Origin: Alphaproteobacteria bacterium
GTDB taxonomy: Bacteria > Pseudomonadota > Alphaproteobacteria > Micavibrionales > Micavibrionaceae
Length of the DNA stretch: 64,000 bases
Direction: 5' to 3'
Assembly: GCA_016699735.1 (NCBI GenBank)
Contig: CP065008.1
Location: forward strand, 682,001 to 746,000
Positions 26,684 to 35,470 of this stretch are shown here, piece after piece. Below the pieces are notes generated by a model. The model did not search any database. It was not told the origin of the DNA and was given only the letters and a program-made list of their open reading frames with translations. A program made the position numbers and the translations under genes. Numbering within the stretch: position 1 is the stretch's first letter; each line of letters starts with the position of its first letter.

Positions 26684-28190
26684 TTTCCTTCCTCCCCAGT
26701 GACAACTCCTGTAAAAGCCTGACGGGCAGCGAGGTTTCAGCGGTTCGAAAACCCGTTTTCTTGTCATAGGCCAGTTTGTTGGTAAAGGTGAGTTTTATCA
26801 CGGCGCGTTTGTGTTCGAGGTTGCCTTTAGCCCATATTTTCTGCGGGTTTGAGAGGAAAGAGAACGCGGTTCGAAAGGTTTCATCGAAGGAAGCCAGCGG
26901 GCGACCGCATTGCGCGATTTTTTCATCCAGCCTGATCTTCTCTTCCTCCAGCATTCTGATCTGGTTCTCATAGGCGGCGATCAGTGTAGGATTTTCATTC
27001 TGTGCAATCCGCTGGAAAAAATGAACGCTCTTGCGGTCAAGCAGGAGTGCTTGCTGGCGCAAGGTTTCCGTATCTGTCTTAACCGCCTCGCGTTTGGCAT
27101 TCCAAAGGTCCGTAAACATGGCGGCAGCCATAAAGAACACATGCTCCGAAGGCTTCAGATCGGCAAGCAGGCTCTCAAAATCGCCTTCGACCTGTTCACG
27201 GCGTATGGATTTCCCGTCACGTTCACAGCCTTTGGTCCTACAGAGGTAGTAAGGATGCTTGCCATTGCGTCCCGTGGACCAGCAAGCGGCCATCGGCTTT
27301 TCACAGCAGGCGCATATGACGAATCCTCTTAACGGGAAGTCCTCATTGATATTCAGCTTTGCAGGGGCTTTGGCCTGCCCGTGGAGACGGTCTTGTATCT
27401 TGCGGTAGGTCTCATAGCTGATAAGGGGTTCGTGCTTGCCCTTAACCATCGACAACCCCCATTCGGGTTTGTTGATGTAGCCAGCATAAAAAACACGATC
27501 CAGTATATCCCTGACCTGTGAGAAATAGATTTTGCCTTTGCGGTCGCGCTGAAAATGCGGCGTACCCATAAAGAAATGCCGCAGTTCAGAAATCGTTTCA
27601 AACCGACCGCAGGCATATCCTTCCAGCCCCTCGGCAATGATTGAGGCGAGAGGCTCATCCCGCACCAGAATTTTCCCGCCGGAGCCTTTTTCCTTGGTGT
27701 AGATGTAGCCGGGGACCGGATAAAAGGTCCAATAACCATTTTGCATTCGGGACATCATCCGGTTTTTGACCTGTTCAGCATTTTTCTCGCGCTGGTGCGC
27801 GGCCACAGACGCCAGCAGATGCTCGACCAAACGGCTGTCAGAATCCTCACCAAATTCGATAGAGGGGCTTTCTAACTTGCCGCCCGCATCGGTAATAGAG
27901 GCCCGCAAGCGGATGTGGGTTTCAATGTCCCTGGCCAGCCTTGAGATGTCGTCTATGATAACGACAAATTGCTCGTGTTTATGTTTCTTGAGATAGGACA
28001 GCATCGCTTTTAAATTCGGGCGATCCAAGAGCTTGCCCGACAAGCCTTCGTCCCGAAACACGTCGATAATTTCATAGTTCTTGTGCTTGGCATAATCACG
28101 GCATCGTGTTTCTTGGGAGGCAAGGCCATTTCCTTCAGTGACCTGCTTCGCCGAAGAAACCCGCGCATAGATGACAGCTTTTTGAATCAT
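26616..28190 (-). CDS. Large serine recombinase (element integrase)
   Basis: The protein is 524 aa as integrated. The N-terminal resolvase domain holds VIYARVSSAKQ with the catalytic Ser near residue 12, and VIIDDISRLARD. The Recombinase domain follows (YTKEKGSGGK..), then a zinc ribbon (CACCEKPMAAC..YYLCRTKGC) and a coiled coil (~residues 395-440). Serine integrases cut and rejoin att sites without host factors. The last 23 codons here are read from the antisense strand of tRNA-Tyr. In the circular form they would be replaced by a different 35-codon tail encoded at 45152-45259. The start overlaps an upstream small gene by 4 bp. Confidence 0.93.
   Translation of the reverse strand: MIQKAVIYARVSSAKQVTEGNGLASQETRCRDYAKHKNYEIIDVFRDEGLSGKLLDRPNLKAMLSYLKKHKHEQFVVIIDDISRLARDIETHIRLRASITDAGGKLESPSIEFGEDSDSRLVEHLLASVAAHQREKNAEQVKNRMMSRMQNGYWTFYPVPGYIYTKEKGSGGKILVRDEPLASIIAEGLEGYACGRFETISELRHFFMGTPHFQRDRKGKIYFSQVRDILDRVFYAGYINKPEWGLSMVKGKHEPLISYETYRKIQDRLHGQAKAPAKLNINEDFPLRGFVICACCEKPMAACWSTGRNGKHPYYLCRTKGCERDGKSIRREQVEGDFESLLADLKPSEHVFFMAAAMFTDLWNAKREAVKTDTETLRQQALLLDRKSVHFFQRIAQNENPTLIAAYENQIRMLEEEKIRLDEKIAQCGRPLASFDETFRTAFSFLSNPQKIWAKGNLEHKRAVIKLTFTNKLAYDKKTGFRTAETSLPVRLLQELSLGRKEMVEGVGFEPTYSGEGRFTVCCL
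26677..26687 (+). repeat. attL core
   Basis: TCCACCATTTC overlaps the last seven bases of tRNA-Tyr, including CCA. The same 11 bases recur at 45249-45259. Confidence 0.8.
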
Positions 28191-28480
28191 GGGTTATTCT
28201 CCTGTGTTTCCACGCCTGCGGCGGCGCAGAACGTCTCTTTCATTTGGGGATGATTAATGTCTACCACATTGCTCAGAATTTGCCGAGGTATATTGATCGT
28301 TCTGGGCCATGTGTTGATGATTTTTTGTGTCCGTGCCACTTGCACAGGGTGCTGATTAAAAGCCGAGGCCACGCATTCGCGCAAAATGCCCCATGCGAAG
28401 GCGATGATTTCATCTTCATGGTCTTTGGCAAGGCCAAGGGGACGCAGGAACGCTCTGTATTTTTCCGTGTCTGGTTGCAT
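28187..28480 (-). CDS. Small protein coupled to the recombinase, function unknown
   Basis: This 97-aa soluble protein begins MQPDTEKYRAFLRPLGLA. ATG at 28480 has an AGGAGAG ribosome site 3 bp upstream and is preferred. Its stop overlaps the recombinase start (ATGA), so it is translated together with it. No motif I recognise. The position suggests a role in integration or excision control, such as a directionality factor, but that is inference. Confidence 0.6.
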   Translation of the reverse strand: MQPDTEKYRAFLRPLGLAKDHEDEIIAFAWGILRECVASAFNQHPVQVARTQKIINTWPRTINIPRQILSNVVDINHPQMKETFCAAAGVETQENNP

Positions 28481-28556
28481 GAGTCTCTCCTGTGCAGGCA
28501 AAATCTTTTGCCCGCATGGTGTTGTGTTTCTGATTTTTTGAATTGTACCAACGCCA

Positions 28557-28578
28557 AAAGCCGCCCTTGGGCGGCTTT
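28557..28578. terminator. Perfect hairpin in the recombinase upstream region
   Basis: AAAGCCGCCC and GGGCGGCTTT form a 10-bp stem with a two-base spacer. There is no long T run on either strand, so it may be a weak terminator or a protein-binding palindrome. Confidence 0.4.
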
Positions 28579-28786
28579 GCGATTATTTGTCTGATGATAC
28601 ATTGGTGGCGTGTATGAACATACAGATATCAAAATCCGATCAAAAATGCCAGAAAAAATGGCGGCTGACAGAGTCACATCTGCGCCGACCTTGTATAGTC
28701 CAGCCTTGCAAAACTTCGTAAAAATCTAAGCCCTCGTAAGACCGTCAGGGACTATGCCTGCCTTTTCGTGTTTGACGATGGAGGCT

Positions 28787-28871
28787 GGGCGAAGGCGGCG
28801 CAAAAGCAATAGCGCGGCCCGCTCCGAAACTCCGTGTTGGCTATTGCTTTTGCGCCTGGTGCCCTTCGCCC
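28787..28871 (+). other. Long stem-loop upstream of the J-domain gene
   Basis: GCGCAAAAGCAATAG (28798-28812) pairs perfectly with CTATTGCTTTTGCGC (28841-28855). An outer stem GGGCGAAGG/CCTTCGCCC (28787-28795 and 28863-28871) continues it. The 28-nt loop is GC-rich. It ends 38 bp before the start at 28910. The region 28481-28909 has no convincing gene. The structure could be a 5' UTR element or a replication/transfer site. Confidence 0.55.
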
Positions 28872-28909
28872 GTGTGGCTCTCCATCAACACAAAAAGGAG
28901 GCACACGCC

Positions 28910-29398
28910 ATGAATACGATCCGATATTTTCACGACCTGCATACGGTGGAGGACATTAAAATCCGATACCGCGACCTTGCCAAAGCTCACCATCCCGACC
29001 TTGGCGGCGATGAAAACACGATGAAAGAGATCAACGCCCAGTATCAGGCGGCTCTGAAATCCTGCCACGGTCAGCGCACCGAAGAGCGCGAATACACCTA
29101 CAAGGCCGACATCGAACAGGAACTCATGGACAAGCTGTTGGAGCTTCTCAAACTCCGCAATCTGGACATTGCCCTGATCGGGTACTGGATTTGGGTCTCC
29201 GGCGATACCAAGCGCAACAAGGACGCCCTGAAATCCGCAGGGCTGCAATGGAACCCGCAGCGCCGCTGCTGGTACTACAAACCCAAAGACTGGCGGCGCA
29301 GTTTCAAGAGCAACGGCAGCTTTCAAGACCTTGCCCAGAAATACGGCTATCGCGGCTATCAAACCGCCGAAACTGAAAACCTCCCCGCTGCCGTATAG
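28910..29398 (+). CDS. J-domain protein of the mobile element
   Basis: This 162-aa protein begins with a short J domain with the HPD motif at residues 28-30 (AKAHHPDLGGD) followed by INAQYQAAL, so it should stimulate an Hsp70. The C-terminal half (GYWIWVSGDTKRNKDALKSAG..WNPQRRCWYYKP) is a separate small domain often seen in plasmid and island proteins. ATG at 28910 has AAGGAGG 9 bp upstream; a longer frame from 28754 would run through the stem-loop and is rejected. Role in element biology is unknown. Confidence 0.75.
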   Translation: MNTIRYFHDLHTVEDIKIRYRDLAKAHHPDLGGDENTMKEINAQYQAALKSCHGQRTEEREYTYKADIEQELMDKLLELLKLRNLDIALIGYWIWVSGDTKRNKDALKSAGLQWNPQRRCWYYKPKDWRRSFKSNGSFQDLAQKYGYRGYQTAETENLPAAV

Positions 29399-29444
29399 GC
29401 GGGGACTTCCCCTTAACCCTGATGTTTAACCGATGGAGATAACC

Positions 29445-29792
29445 ATGAATACGATAATTGCTAAACTTAACGACCAGTGCCGCCAATATGTGATGATGCC
29501 CATTTTTGGTAAACCCGACGTGCCGTGCCGCATCTGCATGACAAGCGGCATTATGGCGCTCTCGCCCGAAGACCAGATCATCATTGTCGCAAAAGTACGG
29601 GCCTATGATGACTTTACCGAGGACAATGATCCGCACGGCGAACATGATTTTGGGAGCTTCAAGCACAATGGTCTGAGCATCTTCTGGAAGATCGACTATT
29701 ACGATCTCAACCTGAAATACGGCAGCGATGATCCGGCGGATGTTACACAAACCATCCGTGTCTTGACGATCATGCTGGCCGAAGAATATTGA
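29445..29792 (+). CDS. DUF3768 protein
   Basis: This 115-aa protein matches the DUF3768 pattern common on alphaproteobacterial plasmids and islands (VPCRICMTSGIMALSPEDQ; FGSFKHNGLSIFWKIDYYD). ATG at 29445 is chosen for the GGAG site 6 bp upstream. It lies 46 bp after the J-domain gene and is followed by a terminator. The function of the family is not known. Confidence 0.75.
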   Translation: MNTIIAKLNDQCRQYVMMPIFGKPDVPCRICMTSGIMALSPEDQIIIVAKVRAYDDFTEDNDPHGEHDFGSFKHNGLSIFWKIDYYDLNLKYGSDDPADVTQTIRVLTIMLAEEY

Positions 29793-29809
29793 TCTGCCGA
29801 TCCTCGACA

Positions 29810-29843
29810 GGCGGTTTCAGGGCAACCAGAAACCGCCTTTTCC
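29810..29843 (+). terminator. Intrinsic terminator after the DUF3768 gene
   Basis: GGCGGTTT and AAACCGCC form an 8-bp stem around 12 nt, followed by TTTTCCTT. Confidence 0.7.
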
Positions 29844-30280
29844 TTATCCTGCCACAAAAGACAAAAGCGGTTCGCAGAACTCCCTCAGGGCAGGGGTTCG
29901 CCGCCTCAAAAACCGCCTCCCCACGATCCGCAAGCTGTGTGGTGTATTACACCACGCTTGGCAAGGGGAAGGAAAAACCTCCCCCGTTGCATCCCCCTCC
30001 CGTGGCGCTCCCGTTCATCACTCTTGCGCCATGCACCGTCTGGCCGTTGCATCACCAGTCAGGGGAACCTTCAAGCTCCCCCGATACCCCCATGATGATG
30101 TCATCAAGACCAAGGAGCCTTCGTGCCCCTTGGAACCCAGACCAACCGTCCGCCGATTGGATACGCGCCAAAGGGCATTCCATAGCCCCTGTGGAACCCT
30201 CGACCGATTGTTCCGGCACTGGCTTCGGGCAAAGGTTTAACCTTATGCAATCCCTTCTTTCGTTCATTAAAAAATTCGCT
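29844..30280. other. Non-coding GC-rich stretch in the element
   Basis: No convincing gene. It contains one perfect palindrome, GTGGTGT-ATT-ACACCAC (29939-29955), which has the form of an operator. Possible frames here are Pro/Ser-rich without ribosome sites. Confidence 0.4.
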
Positions 30281-30448
30281 ATATCTATACCATGAGTATA
30301 GATATTCGGTTCTGGCCAATCTGAAGGCATACTTTGGATTAGACGGAAATTATGAGTTATAAAATGTCGTTTTATAACTCATAACGTCCCTATGTCTTAA
30401 TATATGCAAAAACATATTTACTTTTCCGCGTATATGTATTAACATATA
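30281..30448 (+). promoter_or_regulatory. Cluster of four inverted repeats upstream of hipBA
   Basis: In order: ATATCTATAC/GTATAGATAT (30281-30305, 5-nt spacer); a perfect 15-bp repeat TTATGAGTTATAAAA/TTTTATAACTCATAA (30350-30384, 5-nt spacer); ATATG/CATAT (30402-30417); TATATGT/ACATATA (30431-30448, 4-nt spacer), ending 3 bp before the HTH start. The last two are probably operators of the HTH antitoxin, since HipB proteins autorepress through such palindromes. The first two may bind another regulator. Confidence 0.6.
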
Positions 30449-30451
30449 ACC

Positions 30452-30730
30452 ATGAGCGGTATCATAGAACAGCTAAAATCCGCCCGCCGGCAGCAGGGCA
30501 TGAAGCAATCAGAGCTTGGAGAGAAGCTCGGCTTGCCCCAAAGCCATGTCTCAAAAATTGAGCAGGGAGCGAACGATCCACGCCTATCGACCGTCACGGA
30601 CATGGCACGGGTACTGGATCAGGAATTGGTACTGATCCCGCGCCAGATGGTTTCCGTTGTCCGTTCATTGCTGAAAGGTGAAGGGGAGGATGAACGCCGT
30701 TTCCAGCCTGATGAGGGAGAAGATTCATGA
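30452..30730 (+). CDS. hipB: HipB-like XRE-family antitoxin
   Basis: This 92-aa protein has an XRE helix-turn-helix (MKQSELGEKLGLPQSHVSKIEQG, spanning residues ~17-39). The last ~35 residues are a tail that is acidic toward the end and likely contacts the toxin. HipB binds operator palindromes and neutralises HipA. It has no clear Shine-Dalgarno; the nearest palindrome touches the start region. The toxin start overlaps its stop by 4 bp. Confidence 0.85.
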   Translation: MSGIIEQLKSARRQQGMKQSELGEKLGLPQSHVSKIEQGANDPRLSTVTDMARVLDQELVLIPRQMVSVVRSLLKGEGEDERRFQPDEGEDS

Positions 30731-31935
30731 CCAGTCTTTTGCGCGTCAGTCTGAATGACGATCCTATTGGAACGCTGACCTTGTTGCCCAGCGGCGGCGT
30801 GTTCTTTGCTTTTGATGAAGCCTATTTGAACGCTGCCAACCGCCCCGTTTTAAGCCAGTCTTTTTTCCGGCCATCCGGGGAAATTATCCCTGAAAGCAAA
30901 TCTTCGGCTGGAAAATTGCCGCCGTTCTTTTCTAACCTGTTGCCCGAAGGTCATATGCGGGACTATCTGGCGCAGCGCGGTGGGATCAAGCCTTCTAACG
31001 AATTTAAGCTGATTGAGCTACTGGGTCAGGACCTGTCCGGAGCGGTGATCCTCACCCCATTGGAAGGGGTTCCTGTTGATGTGCCATCGCCAGAAGAAGC
31101 AGAGGCCAGTAAAAACCTTCACCCTTTAAGGTTCTCTCTGGCAGGGGTTCAGCTTAAATTCTCCGCGATAGCAGAGCGGCGCGGAGGTTTGACCATTCCC
31201 GCCAGCGGTATGGGGGGTGACTGGATTGTTAAACTTCCAGCCCAGAATTACGCCCATGTGCCTGAGAATGAATATGCCATCATGGACTTGGCAGCGCGTA
31301 TCGGTATCCCCGTGCCAGAAACAAAGTTAGTGCCTTTGGCTGAGATTATCAATCTGCCAGAAATGGGTATTCTGGCAGGGAAACGGGCATTGGCTGTCAA
31401 GCGCTTTGACCGTACCCCCAGTGGGAAACGCATCCATATAGAAGATTTTGCCCAAGTTTATAATATTGCCCCTGATAAAAAATATGAAGGGGTGAGTTAC
31501 GGCAGCCTTGCAGGGATGGTCTGGACGCTCACAGGCGAAGCAGGTCTGACGGATTTTATCCGCCGCCTGACATTCTGCATTGTCACGGGCAACGGCGATA
31601 TGCACCTGAAAAACTGGTCTTTCATTTATGAAGACGGCAGAACCCCGACATTCGCCCCTGCCTACGATCTGCTTTCGACCATTCCATATATCCCGCAAGA
31701 CGGTCTGGCGCTTAAATTGTCCGATACCAAGGACATGAAGTTAATCGGCATGGAGCATTTTAGAAAGCTGGTGAAGAAAGCCGGAGTGCCTGAGCATATT
31801 GTACTACAGACCGTGCGTGACACCGAGGACGCAACTCGCACGGCATGGGCAGAGCATGGCAAGCACTACGATCTTCCCGCAGACATCAGTGACAGTATTC
31901 AGAAGCACATGGATGATGCGGACATCAGCGACTAA
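30727..31935 (+). CDS. hipA: HipA-like serine/threonine kinase toxin
   Basis: This 402-aa protein has the HipA N-terminal domain (VSLNDDPIGTLTLL..FFSNLLPEG), the ATP-binding P-loop region (LAGVQLKFSAIAERRGG), KRFDRTPSGKRIHIEDFAQ, and the catalytic loop TGNGDMHLKNWSF with the metal-binding APAYDLLST. HipA kinases phosphorylate glutamyl-tRNA synthetase or other targets and cause growth arrest. Key catalytic residues are present, so it looks active. It follows hipB with ATGA overlap. Likely stabilises the element. Confidence 0.9.
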   Translation: MTSLLRVSLNDDPIGTLTLLPSGGVFFAFDEAYLNAANRPVLSQSFFRPSGEIIPESKSSAGKLPPFFSNLLPEGHMRDYLAQRGGIKPSNEFKLIELLGQDLSGAVILTPLEGVPVDVPSPEEAEASKNLHPLRFSLAGVQLKFSAIAERRGGLTIPASGMGGDWIVKLPAQNYAHVPENEYAIMDLAARIGIPVPETKLVPLAEIINLPEMGILAGKRALAVKRFDRTPSGKRIHIEDFAQVYNIAPDKKYEGVSYGSLAGMVWTLTGEAGLTDFIRRLTFCIVTGNGDMHLKNWSFIYEDGRTPTFAPAYDLLSTIPYIPQDGLALKLSDTKDMKLIGMEHFRKLVKKAGVPEHIVLQTVRDTEDATRTAWAEHGKHYDLPADISDSIQKHMDDADISD

Positions 31936-32410
31936 CCAACGTTCCTATAATTCCATTAAAAAGATGCTGATTTAAGTAGTGTGGTTACCAAAAACCCACG
32001 GAATTTAATACTGGCTTAAATTTTTAGCAGCTTGTATGAAAAGGTCTTTATCAGGCTGCAGATTCATAACTTACGTAGGCTCCATTATATGCAATTTTTC
32101 GGCTCACGCGCTCTTTAATGGCGATCTTGCGGCCTTGAAACGCATGGGTGTCGAGACAACGTATGAAGTCCTGCTCAATGCCAAAACTTCTGCCATACAT
32201 TATGCCAAGAATATTCTTCTGGATTAAGTAATGCCCAGTATTACCGTTTGAAGACCGATGCCAAAAAGCTGGAGCAAAATTATAGATGTCCACGCTTTCG
32301 TGTTCTGGCCCGCATCAACGCTCAATTAAAAGAGTTTATTACAGTTATCCACGATGACATTGTCGATCAAAGCCTTGTTCGTCCAAACACTCATTTATTT
32401 AGCTAAAATC
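31936..32410 (+). pseudogene. Degraded coding remnants, origin unknown
   Basis: No intact gene. Protein-like segments in different frames follow each other: LAALKRMGVETTYEVLLNA (about 32130-32186) and, after a frame change, YYRLKTDAKKLEQ..ARINAQLKEFITVI ending at a stop at 32406. This is the look of a frameshifted gene fragment left between hipA and the metal cargo. I cannot name it. Confidence 0.35.
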
Positions 32411-34600
32411 TCAAATTTTTATAAGCTTCAAGCGAAGCGCGTTTCCGATGACAGAGACTGAACTAAGGGCCATGGCTCCGGCAGCAATCTCTGGAGAGAG
32501 TAAAATGCCATAAAACGGATACAGGATACCAGCGGCTATCGGAACACCTGCAAAGTTATAAACGAAGGCAAAAAACAGATTTTGGCGAATATTACTCATC
32601 ACGGCTTTTGATAATTTATGGGCTTTTGTGATGCCCATTAAATCGCCTTTGAGCAAAGTCACGCCTGCGCTTTCCATCGCTACGTCGGTTCCCGTTCCCA
32701 TCGCTATGCCAATATCGGCCAAAGCAAGGGCAGGAGCATCGTTCGTGCCGTCCCCCGCCATTGCAACAACAGAGCCTTCATTCTGGAATTTTTTGACAAT
32801 GCGGGCTTTATCTTCTGGTAAGATTTCAGCCTCTACATCCGTAATGCCGAGTTGCTGCGCCACAGCTTGAGCTGTCGTTTTATTATCGCCTGTAAGCATG
32901 ATGACACGGATTCTAGCCTTTTGAAGAGCCTTGATAGCGTCAGGCGTTGTTGCCTTGATCGGATCGGCAATCGCCAAAAGGCCAGCAGGTTGAGACCCAG
33001 CAGCCATAAAAATCACGGTCGCACCACTTGTTCTTAACTCGTCGGCCTTTGATTTCAGAGTGGAAACATCAATCTTCAAATCATCCATAAGTTTGCTGTT
33101 TCCAAGTGCAATGGATTGACCTTCGATTTTGCCCACAACACCCTTGCCTGTGGGGGAGTCAAATTCCGATGCAGGTTGCAAGATAATCCCTTTTTCTTTC
33201 GCTGCCGCGACAATCGCATTGGCTAAAGGATGTTCACTGCCTTGTTCAAGCGATGCCGCCCATGACAAAAGCTGATCCTCTGCATAGCCTTCCTTGGCAA
33301 CAATCTTGGTTACTTTAGGTTTGCCCTCGGTCAGCGTTCCGGTTTTATCCACCAAAAGCGTATCAACCTTTTCCATACGCTCTAAGGATTCAGCATTTTT
33401 GATAAGAACACCCGCCCGCGCCCCACGCCCGACACCCACCATGATGGACATCGGCGTCGCAAGCCCAAGCGCACAAGGACAAGCAATGATGAGAACACTC
33501 ACCGCCGCAATCAGGGCATAACTGAACGCAGGAGAGGGGCCGACAAGCAGCCATAGCACAAACGCTAAAACAGCAATCAAGATGACAGCAGGCACAAACC
33601 ATGACGCCACAAGATCAGCCAAACGTTGAATCGGTGCGCGGCTGCGCTGCGCTTCGGCAACCATGTGAACGATCCGCGCCAGCATGGTTTCTTTGCCAAC
33701 GTGTTTTGCCACCATAATGAAGCTGCCCGTCTGGTTCATGGTGCCACCAATAACGGCAATGTCCTTTTCCTTCATCACAGGCATGGATTCACCTGTGACC
33801 ATGGACTCATCAACCGCACTGCGCCCTTCAATGATGACGCCATCAACCGGAACAGCCTCGCCCGGACGCACCCGCAAATTATCTCCGGCCTTTACATCTT
33901 CGACTGGGATGTCTTCTTCGGTTCCATCTTTGTTGATACGCCGCGCGGCTTTCGGGGACAAGTTCAATAGGGCGCGAATAGCATCCCCTGTCTTTTCCCG
34001 CGCCCGAAGCTCCAAAACCTGACCCAAAAGCACAAGGACTGTGATAACCGCTGCGGCTTCAAAATAAACCGGAACAGAGCCATCCGGCCTTTGAAAATCG
34101 GACGGAAAGAGTTGTGGCAGGAGTGTGCCAACAACGCTGTAAACCCAAGCAATGCCCGTACCAATGGCAATCAGGGTAAACATATTCAAATTGCGCGTGA
34201 CAAGGGATGACCAACCACGCTCAAAAAAAGGCATACCCGCCCATAAAACAACAGGCGTTGCCAGTGCAAACTGAACCCAGTTTGACCTACTTCCCATGAG
34301 GAAATGCCAATCCATGAAATGTGCGCCCATTTCCAGAAAAAACACAGGGAGCGTGACGATCAACCCAAACCAGAAGCGGCGCGTCATGTCCGTTAGTTCG
34401 TGGTTTTCTGCCTTCTCACCTGTGACCATTTCAGGCTCAAGAGCCATACCGCAAATAGGACAGGTTCCGGGTCCCTCTTGACGGACTTGGGGATGCATCG
34501 GACATATATAGATAACACCCTCACCATCAACAGGAAGGGAGGATTCTATGGCTTTATGTTTATGCTCGCTGTGGCAACAATGCGGTTTTTGCTCATTCAT
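32411..34600 (-). CDS. copA: Copper/heavy-metal P1B-type ATPase
   Basis: The protein is 729 aa. The N-terminus is Cys/His-rich ([11 protein letters not shown]) and carries the CPMHP..CPICGM metal-binding motif instead of an HMA domain. Membrane helices include the ion-channel CPC ([12 protein letters not shown]). The cytoplasmic domains have TGES, the phosphorylation site [13 protein letters not shown], the SEHPLA nucleotide motif and [10 protein letters not shown]. These are features of CopA/SilP-type Cu+/Ag+ exporters of the inner membrane. Its start overlaps the DUF2933 stop by 4 bp. No HMA domain or metal-responsive regulator is visible nearby. Confidence 0.92.
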   Translation of the reverse strand: MNEQKPHCCHSEHKHKAIESSLPVDGEGVIYICPMHPQVRQEGPGTCPICGMALEPEMVTGEKAENHELTDMTRRFWFGLIVTLPVFFLEMGAHFMDWHFLMGSRSNWVQFALATPVVLWAGMPFFERGWSSLVTRNLNMFTLIAIGTGIAWVYSVVGTLLPQLFPSDFQRPDGSVPVYFEAAAVITVLVLLGQVLELRAREKTGDAIRALLNLSPKAARRINKDGTEEDIPVEDVKAGDNLRVRPGEAVPVDGVIIEGRSAVDESMVTGESMPVMKEKDIAVIGGTMNQTGSFIMVAKHVGKETMLARIVHMVAEAQRSRAPIQRLADLVASWFVPAVILIAVLAFVLWLLVGPSPAFSYALIAAVSVLIIACPCALGLATPMSIMVGVGRGARAGVLIKNAESLERMEKVDTLLVDKTGTLTEGKPKVTKIVAKEGYAEDQLLSWAASLEQGSEHPLANAIVAAAKEKGIILQPASEFDSPTGKGVVGKIEGQSIALGNSKLMDDLKIDVSTLKSKADELRTSGATVIFMAAGSQPAGLLAIADPIKATTPDAIKALQKARIRVIMLTGDNKTTAQAVAQQLGITDVEAEILPEDKARIVKKFQNEGSVVAMAGDGTNDAPALALADIGIAMGTGTDVAMESAGVTLLKGDLMGITKAHKLSKAVMSNIRQNLFFAFVYNFAGVPIAAGILYPFYGILLSPEIAAGAMALSSVSVIGNALRLKLIKI

Positions 34601-34821
34601 TTTTTATCATCTTGCTTGTGATTGTGATGACCATGACCAAAAATATGCATCAATGGACACGCAAGCAAGAACAAGTAAGGGAGGGCCAGAGCAAGATGCG
34701 CGAGATGAACGGTCAGCAAATAGTAGCTTACCGCAGCCAAGATTATCGTCAAAATAACACCGCGCCACGACAGATACCACTTCACAAACCCTTTGGCTTT
34801 GCAGTTTTCTTTGTGTTCCAT
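34597..34821 (-). CDS. DUF2933 small membrane protein
   Basis: The protein is 74 aa with two hydrophobic segments ([16 protein letters not shown] and [19 protein letters not shown]) and a His-rich tail ([15 protein letters not shown]) typical of DUF2933 proteins found beside metal-export genes. It is translated just ahead of the ATPase (overlap 4 bp). A metal-handling or accessory role is inferred from context. Confidence 0.75.
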   Translation of the reverse strand: MEHKENCKAKGFVKWYLSWRGVILTIILAAVSYYLLTVHLAHLALALPYLFLLACPLMHIFGHGHHNHKQDDKK

Positions 34822-34991
34822 AATATCCTCATGTTTTGGTTATGTTACTGTTTTTGACACTAACATATTCGCTGCTTTGTGATTCTAAGATTACATATTT
34901 TTAAGTTCTTATAAAAAAGTAACTTTCAAAGGTATTGGCTCGAATAAGGTTATTATTGTTTTAAGTCTTTACATGCTATATTTTGGATAGA

Positions 34992-35375
34992 ATGAAACGC
35001 ACCGTGATATTATGGCTGGCTTTGGTGTTTTTGGGGGTCTGTGTGGCTCCCATGGAGGCTATGGCGCATAATGGTGAACACGAAGAGGTCTCTACTGAGA
35101 GCGTCTATGCAGGTCCAGCGCACTCAGAACCATCGGTTTCTTCTAAAGCAGATAGCATAAAGTCTTTCGTTTCTGCCCCGTCCGAAACTTTCACAAAAAG
35201 AAATTGTAACGGCACATGCTGCGGCATGAGCCTTTGCTGTATGTCAGGTGTAATTCCTAGCAGTGGCTGGAACCTCTTTCCAAACCAAGAGCGTCAGGTG
35301 TTAATTTTTAATCAGCAGGCCATGACGCAAGGCCCACTTTATCCTCTTTTGCGCCCCCCACGTCTCTCAGTCTGA
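34992..35375 (+). CDS. Small exported His/Cys-rich protein, first gene of the RND cargo
   Basis: This 127-aa protein has a signal peptide (VILWLALVFLGVCVAPMEAMA) followed by HNGEHEE. In the mature part there is a Cys cluster, NCNGTCCGMSLCCMSG, which could bind Cu or Ag. ATG at 34992 is preferred to a TTG at 34983. The gene is divergent from the ATPase and 95 bp ahead of the TolC-like gene. I do not recognise the family; a periplasmic metal sensor or chaperone is inferred. Confidence 0.55.
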   Translation: MKRTVILWLALVFLGVCVAPMEAMAHNGEHEEVSTESVYAGPAHSEPSVSSKADSIKSFVSAPSETFTKRNCNGTCCGMSLCCMSGVIPSSGWNLFPNQERQVLIFNQQAMTQGPLYPLLRPPRLSV

Positions 35376-35470
35376 AATTTTTGAGCAGCTGATGGCTTCG
35401 TCGTTTACGGATGTATCGCATCCGTATGGCAAGCAATCCCGATAATCAAATTTCTCATGCGGAGATTTTT

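Noticed and set aside
28754..28909. N-terminal extension of the J-domain protein
   Set aside because: It would be translated through the large stem-loop. The ATG at 28910 has a strong ribosome site.
29789..30295. Pro/Ser-rich frame after the DUF3768 gene
   Set aside because: It starts with TTG inside the preceding stop region, runs through a terminator hairpin and has low-complexity composition.
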